Assembly (NCBI GenBank): GCA_026392145.1 | Contig: JAPLCS010000249.1 | Span: 1-14,316 of the forward strand | Direction: 5' to 3' | Length of the DNA stretch: 14,316 nucleotides | Source: Fimbriimonadales bacterium | Lineage (GTDB): Bacteria; Armatimonadota; Fimbriimonadia; Fimbriimonadales; Fimbriimonadaceae | Part shown: positions 6,475 to 14,096 of the stretch, in pieces | How the letters are laid out: every line of letters begins with the position of its first letter | Position numbering within the stretch: the stretch's first letter is position 1 | The notes under the pieces: generated by a model | Told to the model about the DNA's origin: nothing | Databases searched by the model: none | What the model saw: the letters and a program-made list of their open reading frames with translations, nothing else | Position numbers and translations under genes: made by a program

Positions 6475-7376
6475 ACTCGTTCCCCAAGCTTTGACTCGAC
6501 GCTCGTCAAGTCAAGTTCTGACTTGTCCTTCCATTCACCTTGAAAAATCACCGTTGCAATTCCACTCAGTGTAATTTCTCGGTTCCAAGCCTCAGCATGA
6601 ACCCACACCGAACCGCCAGGATTCTTAACTTCAATTTTTCCACCAAATCCACGGCGGCGCATCCAATCAACTGCCGCTGCAGAGGAACCTGTTCCACAAC
6701 CAAGAGTCTCCCCGACTCCACGCTCCCAAATCCGAATCCGCAAAGCCTCGTCCTCTCTAACCGACCAAATAACACTGGTACGTTCTGGAAACCTAGAATC
6801 TAGTTCCAATTGCTCAGAAATTTTTCGAAATCCTGCATCATCGGGCAGTGAGCCCGTTGGGAGAATCAAGTGAGTGGAACCAGTTGAAAGGGCACTTCCA
6901 TTGAGAACTACCGAAACATCATCAATTCTTCCAGCAAAAACTATTTCGTCAAAAATCTCACCCTGTATATTCGTCGGAACATCTTTTGGATCATAAGAAG
7001 CAGTTCCTAAAACTGTTGAAATATCCCCATCAACTTCTTTACATGCAATCGCTTTTCCACCGTGAATGAGCGTAAATTCACCAGAAACCCAACCCTGTTG
7101 AATTGCCCATTCAGCGGCACATCGAATACCGTTGCCACAAAAATCCTCAGTGCCATCTGGATTGAACATCCTTAAAACAACACCGTCGGAATTGCGTTCC
7201 ATGGTCAGTAAGCCATCGCCACCCACTCCGAAGTGATGCTTGCACATCTTGATGGCTAACTCTGAAAGGTTAACGTCCGGGCAATCAACTGTCTGAATGA
7301 GAGGAAAATGGTTCCCAATTGACTGAACCTTCCAAAACTTTAGTGGAGCAATCAAGCCATCGGCTCCCAGTAACAC
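6471..7376 (-). CDS. dapF: Diaminopimelate epimerase (DapF) homologue with altered substrate-contact residues
   Basis: DapF is a cofactor-independent two-cysteine epimerase interconverting LL- and meso-diaminopimelate for lysine and peptidoglycan synthesis. Both catalytic cysteines are present: C80 in FCGNGIRC and C227 in GCGTGSSAAA, with NPDG (72-75), RFPER and ERGVGET also matching. Differences from well-studied DapF, recalled from H. influenzae: GNPH reads GSTH, the Asn after RFPER (RVN) reads RTS, and GNDF reads GNHF. The first two Asn contact the substrate, so specificity may differ. The GTG at 7376 gives 301 aa, but TTG at 7355 is a better start: GGGAG lies 8 nt upstream, TTG overlaps the preceding stop as TTGA, and the protein then begins MIAPLKFWKV, like other DapFs (294 aa). 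The gene is coupled to both neighbours. Confidence 0.88.
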   Translation of the reverse strand: MLLGADGLIAPLKFWKVQSIGNHFPLIQTVDCPDVNLSELAIKMCKHHFGVGGDGLLTMERNSDGVVLRMFNPDGTEDFCGNGIRCAAEWAIQQGWVSGEFTLIHGGKAIACKEVDGDISTVLGTASYDPKDVPTNIQGEIFDEIVFAGRIDDVSVVLNGSALSTGSTHLILPTGSLPDDAGFRKISEQLELDSRFPERTSVIWSVREDEALRIRIWERGVGETLGCGTGSSAAAVDWMRRRGFGGKIEVKNPGGSVWVHAEAWNREITLSGIATVIFQGEWKDKSELDLTSVESKLGERV

Positions 7377-9313
7377 TCAGCTGTACGCGAAATTTCTCGG
7401 AACCAACTACCATCCGGACTAACCATTGGAATCCACCACGCACTTGGGCGACGATCAGCATTCTTCAAACCCTTTGCCGCAACCAATGCCTCTCGAATCA
7501 TTTTCAATCGTTTGAGTTCCGCTTCTAGTTCTATCTCAGCCCTTCGTTCTTGAAGCCTTACCAAACCGTCTTGCTTCACAATTGCCTGCATCTTGGTTCC
7601 TAATTCTGACCTGAGGATTCGTTCAGCCTTTTTCTGAGTCTCAAGGTTTTCCAACTGGCGATCAAACATCGCCCGCTCTTCAACTTTGTCAGTTCCCGCC
7701 TCTTGCTCAAAAACAAACGCTCTGAAATGCTCGCCCTTCGCAGATTGAACCTTTTGGAGTTCAGCTTTTATCACTCTTTCTGCCTGGTATGACTCCTTTC
7801 GGCGAGCATTCAGTTCTTGGTAAGAACTGGCATACTTGCCCACTTCAGCTTGAATAGCTTCATATTCCTCTCGTTGCTTTGACCAGCCACCACCAACCGT
7901 ATCCGACAAGAAGGTGAGCAATTGATAAGGCTTTCTTAACGACGTAAACTTCTCAAGTAATGCCCTCTGCTCATTCCCTACCGTTTCCCACCGAGAAGCA
8001 AAAGTTGGAGCACACACTTCCTCAACTCCAAAAGGATGCTGAAGGACCGATGGCAGTTTGAACCAGGCACACACTTTAGACAGTGAATCCCACGTGTGAT
8101 ATTTAATACGGAGTATCGGATGCGGACGGAAATCCAAAGCACGATGAAGCTTTTTACTCACCGCAACGTAACTCGAAGCTCCTTCATGGAAGGCAAAGAC
8201 AAATTCCTTCCCTAACAGCCCAATCAATGTGACTGCTTTACCGATTACTGAGCATTGGGGACCAAATTTCGCCTCAATCATGGCGGCAAACTCTTCTAAA
8301 GATTCGATGGGATGCTTAAAGCTCAAAAACAATGGAGTGGGCGTATTGATGACAATGCCCCTGTTCCCTATTCGAATGGTTCCCCTACCGACACCCGGAA
8401 CTACCAAGTCAAATGGAATAGCACCCGTTCCAAACTTACTCAACTCATAGAGTCCTGGAAATCCTTTAATGGATTCGTCGTAAGCGTCACAAGCACGTTG
8501 CCTGCTCTTAGACTCCACAAAAAATCTTAAAAATTCGAAACGAGGCAGTCCCACAGTCTGCGAATTAAATCTCAACAATTCTGAAGTTTGCGTGGTCTCC
8601 AAATCCACCGACTCATGTGAAACAAGTTCATAAAGTGGCTTCAATAACGAGCGGTATACACTTGCCAAGTTTTGCCCAGGCAAGTCGGCTGACTCACAAA
8701 AAGTTGCATGAATCTTGTGGGCCATGATTCCAGACTCGCCGCCAATCATTTCAGCGGAGCTAGCGGTCGCCCAGTTAAGCGTTGAGCACAGTTCAGGCAC
8801 CAACAAATCCATTTTGGTTTCGTTGGTTATTGGCGGACTATCGCTCAGCGAGACAATGCCCCTCCATCCCCATGCTTCCGTAGCCTGCTCTAAAAATCCA
8901 CTCCGTCGTTGACTCAAACGGTCAAACTTCAACCCTGCATGCACCAAATCGTCTTTGGTAATAACCGTCTCAGAGCCAAACAGAACTGAAAATTCAGCTG
9001 CCGCACTCCACAAGCCCTTGGTGGATCCATCATTGTGTGGGAGCGTCTTGAATCCTTGTTGCCCCTTGTTACCCGCCCCGGGCATCTTTGCAAAATAATC
9101 GGTGTCATGAACACCAGCTACAAATCGGACTTTGTTCTGCTGAGCCGCAAGTGCCAAACTAGCCTTCATCGGCTCGTCCCAAAAAATAGTTTGTCCTAAT
9201 GCGAGAAAGGAGGTACCACACTGAGATGATTGATTAAATTGGGCAAGCTGAGAGGAAGCCTCCTCGAGACTAAAAGTTCCGTCCTTAAAACAATCTGGCT
9301 CCGAACCGTTCAT
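7352..9313 (-). CDS. Uncharacterised 653-aa protein with long C-terminal coiled coil
   Basis: I do not recognise this family. There is no signal peptide or membrane segment, so it is probably cytosolic. Residues 1-480 look like mixed alpha/beta globular domains, including a Gly-rich strand region (GVGRGTIRIGNRGIVINTPTP). Residues about 481-616 are highly charged, rich in E, K, R, Q and L with heptad-like spacing, broken by one short non-helical stretch: a predicted coiled coil. It ends in a Trp/aromatic tail (SAWWIPMVSP, then SWFREISR and CYWEPM). The N-terminal GQTIFWDEP and VAGVHDTDYF segments plus a C-terminal coiled coil faintly recall BshC-type proteins, but the match is too weak to call. 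ATG at 9313 has AGGA 9 nt upstream. Its stop overlaps the dapF start, so the two are probably co-expressed and may act together. Confidence 0.85.
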   Translation of the reverse strand: MNGSEPDCFKDGTFSLEEASSQLAQFNQSSQCGTSFLALGQTIFWDEPMKASLALAAQQNKVRFVAGVHDTDYFAKMPGAGNKGQQGFKTLPHNDGSTKGLWSAAAEFSVLFGSETVITKDDLVHAGLKFDRLSQRRSGFLEQATEAWGWRGIVSLSDSPPITNETKMDLLVPELCSTLNWATASSAEMIGGESGIMAHKIHATFCESADLPGQNLASVYRSLLKPLYELVSHESVDLETTQTSELLRFNSQTVGLPRFEFLRFFVESKSRQRACDAYDESIKGFPGLYELSKFGTGAIPFDLVVPGVGRGTIRIGNRGIVINTPTPLFLSFKHPIESLEEFAAMIEAKFGPQCSVIGKAVTLIGLLGKEFVFAFHEGASSYVAVSKKLHRALDFRPHPILRIKYHTWDSLSKVCAWFKLPSVLQHPFGVEEVCAPTFASRWETVGNEQRALLEKFTSLRKPYQLLTFLSDTVGGGWSKQREEYEAIQAEVGKYASSYQELNARRKESYQAERVIKAELQKVQSAKGEHFRAFVFEQEAGTDKVEERAMFDRQLENLETQKKAERILRSELGTKMQAIVKQDGLVRLQERRAEIELEAELKRLKMIREALVAAKGLKNADRRPSAWWIPMVSPDGSWFREISRTAECYWEPMA

Positions 9314-9354
9314 TTCAGTAAATCCTAATAACCAATTCTAATGATTACGCCACA

Positions 9355-9394
9355 AACAAAAAACAAATTACTCAAACGACAACGGCAAGTAATT
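9355..9394 (-). terminator. Candidate terminator or attenuator after the thioesterase gene
   Basis: Reading the minus strand just past the thioesterase stop, AATTACT and AGTAATT form a perfect 7-bp inverted repeat (9394-9388 and 9372-9366) around a 15-nt loop. It is followed directly by a T-rich run, TGTTTTTTG. The stem is AT-rich and the loop long, so it is weaker than a textbook intrinsic terminator. It would uncouple the thioesterase from the 653-aa gene, whose own promoter would then lie in 9314-9354; I saw no convincing -35/-10 pair there. Confidence 0.4.
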
Positions 9395-9397
9395 CAC

Positions 9398-9829
9398 TCA
9401 TTCTACGGAATCATAGTCGGAAGGATTTCTACCAAGCAACAGCTTCATTGACTCTGGGATGGAAATTGCTTTTCGCTCGGAACCCATCACCACATGCCAG
9501 GTGTACCCTTCAGTTGTAACCTTCCCAGTCTCCTCATTGAGAATTCGGTAATCAAATCTAATCGCTGCCCGCCGAAGTTCGGATACCCAGACCTCAACGG
9601 TAATCCATTCATCATATTTGATTTCGCCGCGATAGTTAACATGAACCTCAACAACGGGCAAAAAAATCCCTTCTGCCTCCAGAGATTTATAGGTAAATCC
9701 ACGGTCCCTGCACCATGCCCCACGAGCTTGTTCAAACCAGAACAAATAGTTGGCGTAATACGCATGCCCCATTTGATCGGTTTCGCCGTAGCGAACCCTA
9801 ATCCGCTCAAGAGTTTTAACGTCAAGCAT
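9398..9829 (-). CDS. Acyl-CoA thioesterase of the YbgC/4HBT hot-dog family
   Basis: This 143-aa hot-dog-fold protein is of the usual length for the family. The N-terminal motif RVRYGETDQMGHAYYANYLF (residues 11-30) matches the 4-hydroxybenzoyl-CoA thioesterase/YbgC signature, with D18 as the expected catalytic aspartate and the downstream YxNYxxWFE helix. Members hydrolyse acyl-CoA thioesters in the cytosol. In many bacteria YbgC is linked to tol-pal, but no tol gene is seen here, so substrate and pathway are open. ATG at 9829 is the first possible start, since an in-frame TGA lies 15 nt upstream of it. An AGGTGA sits 12 nt before the ATG, rather far for a Shine-Dalgarno sequence. It is 23 bp downstream of the 78-aa gene on the same strand and is followed by a hairpin plus T-rich run. 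Confidence 0.9.
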   Translation of the reverse strand: MLDVKTLERIRVRYGETDQMGHAYYANYLFWFEQARGAWCRDRGFTYKSLEAEGIFLPVVEVHVNYRGEIKYDEWITVEVWVSELRRAAIRFDYRILNEETGKVTTEGYTWHVVMGSERKAISIPESMKLLLGRNPSDYDSVE

Positions 9830-9852
9830 TCTTGTGTCTAATCACCTAAGAA

Positions 9853-10089
9853 CTAGGCTTTCTGTTGTCTGGCAACGACTACAAAATCGCCCGCGAGAGC
9901 ATCAGACTTGCTTACGTGAAAAATGGGTTCATAGCCTGCAGAACGAGACTCTTGGATATAACGCAAATCAGCCTGGTCGATAAGTACCTCTCCTAAACCT
10001 TCGACCAAAAAGTAGCCACGGTCTTGAGGGTCTCCTAATTCATCGACCGACACCATATAAATGTTCTCCCGAATTTGCGTCATCTTCAT
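9853..10089 (-). CDS. Small conserved-looking protein of unknown function
   Basis: The 78-aa product is predicted cytosolic, mostly beta-strand-like in its first half (IRENIYMVSVDE, then GYFLVEGLGEVLIDQ) and ending in a strand-like FVVVARQQKA. The opening faintly resembles the first strands of metallo-beta-lactamase proteins (NIYxV), but the His-rich metal motif is absent, so I do not assign that fold. ATG at 10089 has no clear Shine-Dalgarno sequence, and a second in-frame ATG lies at 10083. It is the only gene here ending in TAG; a second in-frame TAG lies four sense codons further on. It would be first gene of the minus-strand cluster, 23 bp before the thioesterase, and is divergent from the apionate-lactonase-like gene across 56 bp that must hold both promoters. 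Confidence 0.65.
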   Translation of the reverse strand: MKMTQIRENIYMVSVDELGDPQDRGYFLVEGLGEVLIDQADLRYIQESRSAGYEPIFHVSKSDALAGDFVVVARQQKA

Positions 10090-10145
10090 AAGTTTGGCTT
10101 ATTTCATTCTCCCTACGCTCTCTTTTTCTGATAACCTTTCTTGCA

Positions 10146-11810
10146 ATGCTTGAATCCGCTTCGAATGTCAACCCGTCACAAACAGTTGAAATTCAGTTCG
10201 GCCCATTTATGGTGGAAATTGAAAAGGATTCGGGACAACTAAGGTACTTACGTGCTGGCACGACTGAACTCTTGAGAGGAATCTACGGAAGCGTGAGACG
10301 CTCAGATTGGGGAACAGTGCTACCTGCAATTTCCGATTTCCAACTCAAAAGAACCGCAAGTTCATTCACTTGCACGTTTACTGCTCTCCACGAAGATGGT
10401 GACGTTGGTTTCGAGTGGAACGGAACCATTGAAGCAACACTTACTGATGCAACCTCTGCAACCTCTGCAACCTTACTTTTTCAGATGAACGGGAGAGGTC
10501 TTCGAGAATTCAAAACTAATCGCACCGGACTTTGCGTACTTCAGCCCAGGAGCCTTCAAGGGCAAAGGGTAGAAGTGGAGCATCCCGATAGAGAATGTGA
10601 AATTGGACAATTTCCTGCGAATGTAAATCCTAACAACCCGTATACCGACATCAAATCACTCATGTACGAAGCACCAGATGGTTCCTCACTCCGTACCGAA
10701 TTCATTGGTGAAGAGTTCGAGATGGAGGACCAACGGAATTGGAGCGACCCATCATTCAAAACATACTGCCGACCACAACAACGAGGAACTCCATATACAG
10801 TTCAAAAAGAAGTTCCGATTCGACAAACCGTCAAATTAACCATCCATTGCACTTCAAAATCCATAAAATCCGGCATTTTTGATCCAAATTTGGTGGAAGC
10901 CAATGCCGTAGTGCCACAACTGGGAACTCTGATCTCTTATCCCCTTACTTCTGAGACCATCGGAACACTCAAAAAGTTAGAATTGCGTCATGTTCAGGCT
11001 ACTTCAGATGGATTAGATTCGGCGCAGCAACTGCACATTCCCGTAATGCTCCAATCCAAAGTTGCCAACGTTCCCATTTCCCTTTCTCCTAGCGACTCGA
11101 TTCTTCTGAGCCCACCACAGGACTTTGAAAAGCTGAATCAAATTCGAGGCGCTAAACGGTTCGTGTTTTCCCCCGGAGACTTTGGTGATCTAAACAGAAA
11201 CAGACCTAACCCTCAATATCTTAGTGGAGATATCCAGGGTGTTTTTTTTGGGATGAATCCCCAGGCTCATGCGTTTGACACCAAGACAATCCTCGAATCA
11301 ACTTGGACCCTTTATGACCTCGTGACTTCAGCCAAGGCTTTGGGCGCCAAAGAAGTTGGTGTCGGCCCAATTCAGCTTCGGGGTTGGGGAACAGACCCAA
11401 GAATGAAAGGCATTGAATCAGCCTTATTTACATTCGCGGCACTCTGCCATTTATCCATTGCAAACGCAGACTATGCCACATTTTTTGAAGCAAACCAACT
11501 AATAGCAAGTCCTGCACATCTTATCTTTTCCTTACTCTCCCCCGAACAGGGAACCAAAGTCAAAATTTTTCACCATGAACCAACCTTTGTGGCGTGGCTA
11601 GGTGCAAAAACAGTCATCGCTAATCTGAGCTGGCAACCCTCCGAAACCTTCAAACTCCTCCCGATTGACTCACCAGAAAACTTGGCGGTTGGAATCAAAG
11701 GTTCGCATCGAGTATTCACTTCCGAAAATATCCAAAATTGGCAATCAATAGCCGCTTCTCACAATCCTCTGACGATGATGCCACCTTACAGTCTCGTAGT
11801 AGTCGATTGA
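10146..11810 (+). CDS. D-apionate lactonase-like protein (ApnL family), divergent
   Basis: The 554-aa product resembles ApnL-type D-apionate lactonases, which open the lactone formed on oxidation of the plant sugar D-apiose. N-terminal domain hallmarks, from my memory of the family, are present: QFGPFMVEIEKDSGQLRYLR, ELLRGIYGSVRRSDWGT (41-57), the FTALHEDGDVGFEWNGTI segment, and EMEDQRNWSDPSFKTYC (192-208). The middle has a TIM-barrel-like part with SGDIQGVFFGMNPQAHAFD (360-378) and VGVGPIQLRGWG; ATFFEA (444-449) comes later. The barrel part looks shorter and less conserved than the N-terminus, so activity on apionate is not assured. No signal peptide is seen, so it is probably cytosolic. No Shine-Dalgarno sequence precedes the ATG. 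Residues 102-109 come from a 9-bp tandem repeat. It is followed 36 bp later by FAD oxidoreductase genes and then a GH95 gene. Confidence 0.75.
   Translation: MLESASNVNPSQTVEIQFGPFMVEIEKDSGQLRYLRAGTTELLRGIYGSVRRSDWGTVLPAISDFQLKRTASSFTCTFTALHEDGDVGFEWNGTIEATLTDATSATSATLLFQMNGRGLREFKTNRTGLCVLQPRSLQGQRVEVEHPDRECEIGQFPANVNPNNPYTDIKSLMYEAPDGSSLRTEFIGEEFEMEDQRNWSDPSFKTYCRPQQRGTPYTVQKEVPIRQTVKLTIHCTSKSIKSGIFDPNLVEANAVVPQLGTLISYPLTSETIGTLKKLELRHVQATSDGLDSAQQLHIPVMLQSKVANVPISLSPSDSILLSPPQDFEKLNQIRGAKRFVFSPGDFGDLNRNRPNPQYLSGDIQGVFFGMNPQAHAFDTKTILESTWTLYDLVTSAKALGAKEVGVGPIQLRGWGTDPRMKGIESALFTFAALCHLSIANADYATFFEANQLIASPAHLIFSLLSPEQGTKVKIFHHEPTFVAWLGAKTVIANLSWQPSETFKLLPIDSPENLAVGIKGSHRVFTSENIQNWQSIAASHNPLTMMPPYSLVVVD
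10449..10472 (+). repeat. Short in-frame tandem repeat (9-bp unit GCAACCTCT)
   Basis: GCAACCTCT occurs twice and is followed by a partial third copy (GCAACC), encoding Ala-Thr-Ser-Ala-Thr-Ser-Ala-Thr in the apionate-lactonase-like protein. Because the unit is a multiple of three, copy-number change would lengthen or shorten a surface loop without shifting the frame. Confidence 0.75.
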
Positions 11811-11846
11811 GTCGTTGATTTTTCCAATGACAGGTCTGAAGTTGAT

Positions 11847-13067
11847 ATGAAAAAGGTCTTGATTGTAGGTGGTGGGCTATCAGGAATTGGCGCAGCCATA
11901 GCTCTCTCAAAATCAGGACTCGACTTCGAACTCCATGAGAAGGCAAACCAAGTGGGTGGAAAAGTTGCGAGCGAATATGTAGAGGGCTTTACGCTTGACC
12001 GTGGATTTCAGGTGTATTTCAGTTCCTACACCTATGAGTTCCCTTCCGGACTCGGTCTAGAGAAACTCAATTGGGGCTCTTTCAAGAACGGTGCCATGCT
12101 CTGCTACGATGGATCGTGCGAGCCAATTGACAAATCCATGCCACTCGTATCAGCCCTTTCACCCGCGTTTGGCATCAAAGATAAACTACTTGTCCTCAAA
12201 CTTACACTTCAGATAAAGTCACTGCTTGCTAAAAACTTGAAAAGCAAATCACCACTCTCTATGAGAGAGTTCCTCCAAACCTACGGATTTTCGGACCTCT
12301 TTATTACAAGATTCGCAGAGCCATTTTGGGGAGGAATTACACTGGATAGAGACCTGAAAGAATCTTCTAATAAACTCCTCAGAGCATGGAGTTATCTTTC
12401 AAGTGGCAAGGCAGTCATTCCCGCAGGTGGCATGGGAGTGATTCCGGCGACCCTTTCAAAAGTAATTCCTCCCGATCGAATCCACCTCAACTCGCAAGTA
12501 GTCGCAATCAAAACAACAGGAAACGGTTTCGAAGCAACTTTTACTGATGAGAAAACCAACCTTTATTCGCATGTACTTGCACCAACGAACTGGAGCTATT
12601 CGAACTCCGAACAATCTGAAACAGATCAGGATGTGAACTACAAGTCAAGCACTGCGGTGTGGTTTGCGGCGGATCAACTTCCTATAAAGGAGCCATATTT
12701 AATCCTCAACTCCAACCCAAATCCTGTGGTCAACACATTGGCTCCCATGTCTCTGGCTCAGCCTTCTTACTCACCAAAAGGTCAGCATCTCGCCTGTGCT
12801 TCCCTGCTGGGACTCAATGAGATTCCATACTCAGATATAGAGTCGCTAGCATTAGCCGACCTTCAAACTATGTACCCAACTTTCGACTTTTCCAACTGGC
12901 GAGTACTCAGAATCGACCGAATCAAGTACGCTCAAGTCGAAGAAACAGGTTTATCGACTGCAGACACTCACAACCCTAACGGATACATCAGGATTGGCGA
13001 ACAGGTATCTGGCTCTGGAATAAATCATGCGTTTCTGAATGGATATCAGGCAGGAAGTCAATTATGA
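11847..13067 (+). CDS. FAD-dependent oxidoreductase, CrtI/PPOX-like amine-oxidase superfamily
   Basis: This 406-aa flavoprotein has an N-terminal dinucleotide-binding fold: VLIVGGGLSGIGAA (residues 4-17) with the GxGxxG-type turn, then E31 and the VGGKV element (36-40) that binds the FAD ribose in this superfamily. GFTLDRGFQVYF (47-58) matches the phytoene desaturase/protoporphyrinogen oxidase-like group. The C-terminal GYIRIGEQVSGSGINHAFLNGYQAG fits the second half of the FAD site. No signal peptide or clear membrane helix is seen. The substrate is unknown; relatives oxidise carotenoid precursors, porphyrinogens or amines, and no carotenoid or haem gene is nearby. It lies 36 bp downstream of the apionate-lactonase-like gene and overlaps the next flavoprotein gene as ATGA (13064-13067), so the two flavoproteins are translationally coupled. 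Confidence 0.88.
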   Translation: MKKVLIVGGGLSGIGAAIALSKSGLDFELHEKANQVGGKVASEYVEGFTLDRGFQVYFSSYTYEFPSGLGLEKLNWGSFKNGAMLCYDGSCEPIDKSMPLVSALSPAFGIKDKLLVLKLTLQIKSLLAKNLKSKSPLSMREFLQTYGFSDLFITRFAEPFWGGITLDRDLKESSNKLLRAWSYLSSGKAVIPAGGMGVIPATLSKVIPPDRIHLNSQVVAIKTTGNGFEATFTDEKTNLYSHVLAPTNWSYSNSEQSETDQDVNYKSSTAVWFAADQLPIKEPYLILNSNPNPVVNTLAPMSLAQPSYSPKGQHLACASLLGLNEIPYSDIESLALADLQTMYPTFDFSNWRVLRIDRIKYAQVEETGLSTADTHNPNGYIRIGEQVSGSGINHAFLNGYQAGSQL

Positions 13068-14041
13068 AAGTTGCCATTATCGGAGCAGGGATTGCAGGAC
13101 TAGCGACAGCTAGAACCTTAAAAACAGCAGGAATTGAATCTGTTGTGTTCGAAAAGAGTCGAGGTCTGGGAGGTCGTGTGAATACCCGGACAACACAGGG
13201 CTACATTTTCGATACCGGAGCCACAAGTGTTGCTCCCCGTGGCAAAGCCATTGAAAAAGTGCTCCTTCAAGAACTTCCCCAAGAAGGGCTCATCAAAGTA
13301 GAGAAGCCCATTTTTGTTCATACGGGCTTGCGAGTAAGTCGTGGAGATCAATCTCGTGCCACCGACCGATACGTGTACCAATCAGGACTCCAACAACTCG
13401 CAACGAATCTTGCTCACGACTTAAAAGTACTCTTCAATACAGAAATTGAAGAAGTTATCCGAAACGGAAACAAATACATCGTACAAGAAGAGATCTTCGA
13501 TGCATTGGTCCTAACCGCCCCAATTCCACAGACCTCCCAACTTTTATGGTCGATGAGTGAAAATCGTCCGCTCGCAAATGCTGCTTACCGTTCATGCCTC
13601 AGCGTCATGCTCGGATTTTCTCAACCAAACCCAGATATTCACTATCACGCCATCCTTGAACCCGAGCAGGTGCACCCTATGACATGGCTGAGTATCGAGT
13701 CAGTAAAGAGCCCAGGACGAGCAGATGCTGACAAGTGTGCAATGGTGATGCAAATGAGCGCAAGATTCTCGCAAGAGAATTACCAAAAATCCGACGCATG
13801 GATCATAGATACCGCTCTTCAATTCACGCGTTCTTTGTATGGTGAATCGTTCCATCAAGCCGAAGTTGCCATGGTTAAAAAATGGAAATACTCACAGCCA
13901 ACTGGGCTCGGTAAATTCGAAGCGGTCAATACTCCAGGCTCTACCCTCCTCATAGCGAGCGATGGAATAACGGGTGGCCGCATCGAAGAAGCTTACGAGT
14001 GCGGAGTCAAAGTCGCAAATCTGCTGATAGACATTCAATAA
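13064..14041 (+). CDS. FAD-dependent oxidoreductase, bacterial renalase-like
   Basis: This 325-aa protein has a full FAD-binding fold: VAIIGAGIAGLATA (residues 3-16), FEKSRGLGGRVNTR (29-42), IFDTGATSV (48-56), and a C-terminal LLIASDGITGGRIEEAYECG segment. Its length, the GRxxTR element and the C-terminal GGRxE motif match bacterial renalase-like proteins, some of which oxidise off-isomers of reduced nicotinamide nucleotides; the reaction here is not shown by sequence. It is probably cytosolic. Its ATG overlaps the stop of the previous flavoprotein gene by 4 bp, a typical reinitiation arrangement, so the two are made together. The gene ends in TAA, and 55 bp with no clear terminator or promoter separate it from the GH95 gene start. 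Confidence 0.88.
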   Translation: MKVAIIGAGIAGLATARTLKTAGIESVVFEKSRGLGGRVNTRTTQGYIFDTGATSVAPRGKAIEKVLLQELPQEGLIKVEKPIFVHTGLRVSRGDQSRATDRYVYQSGLQQLATNLAHDLKVLFNTEIEEVIRNGNKYIVQEEIFDALVLTAPIPQTSQLLWSMSENRPLANAAYRSCLSVMLGFSQPNPDIHYHAILEPEQVHPMTWLSIESVKSPGRADADKCAMVMQMSARFSQENYQKSDAWIIDTALQFTRSLYGESFHQAEVAMVKKWKYSQPTGLGKFEAVNTPGSTLLIASDGITGGRIEEAYECGVKVANLLIDIQ

Positions 14042-14096
14042 ATCACTTTTTTACAAAGTACACATCACTGCACTTCATACACATTGGAGTTAAAAT

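Noticed and set aside
9314..9350. TAGAAT -10 box before the 653-aa gene
   Set aside because: No acceptable -35 lies 16-18 bp upstream, only a poly-T stretch, so the call would rest on one hexamer.
9494..9841. 115-codon open frame on the plus strand opposite the thioesterase gene
   Set aside because: It lies fully antisense to a clear YbgC-family gene, and its translation shows no family motif and is Pro/Asn-rich as expected for a shadow frame.
11242..11249. Run of eight Ts in the apionate-lactonase-like gene as a possible programmed frameshift site
   Set aside because: The reading frame is intact across the run (GVFFGM) and family-like sequence continues on both sides, so no frameshift is needed.
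14042..14083. Promoter (TTTACA...CATACA) in front of the GH95 gene
   Set aside because: The spacing would be about 20 bp and both boxes match poorly, so I do not list it as a feature.
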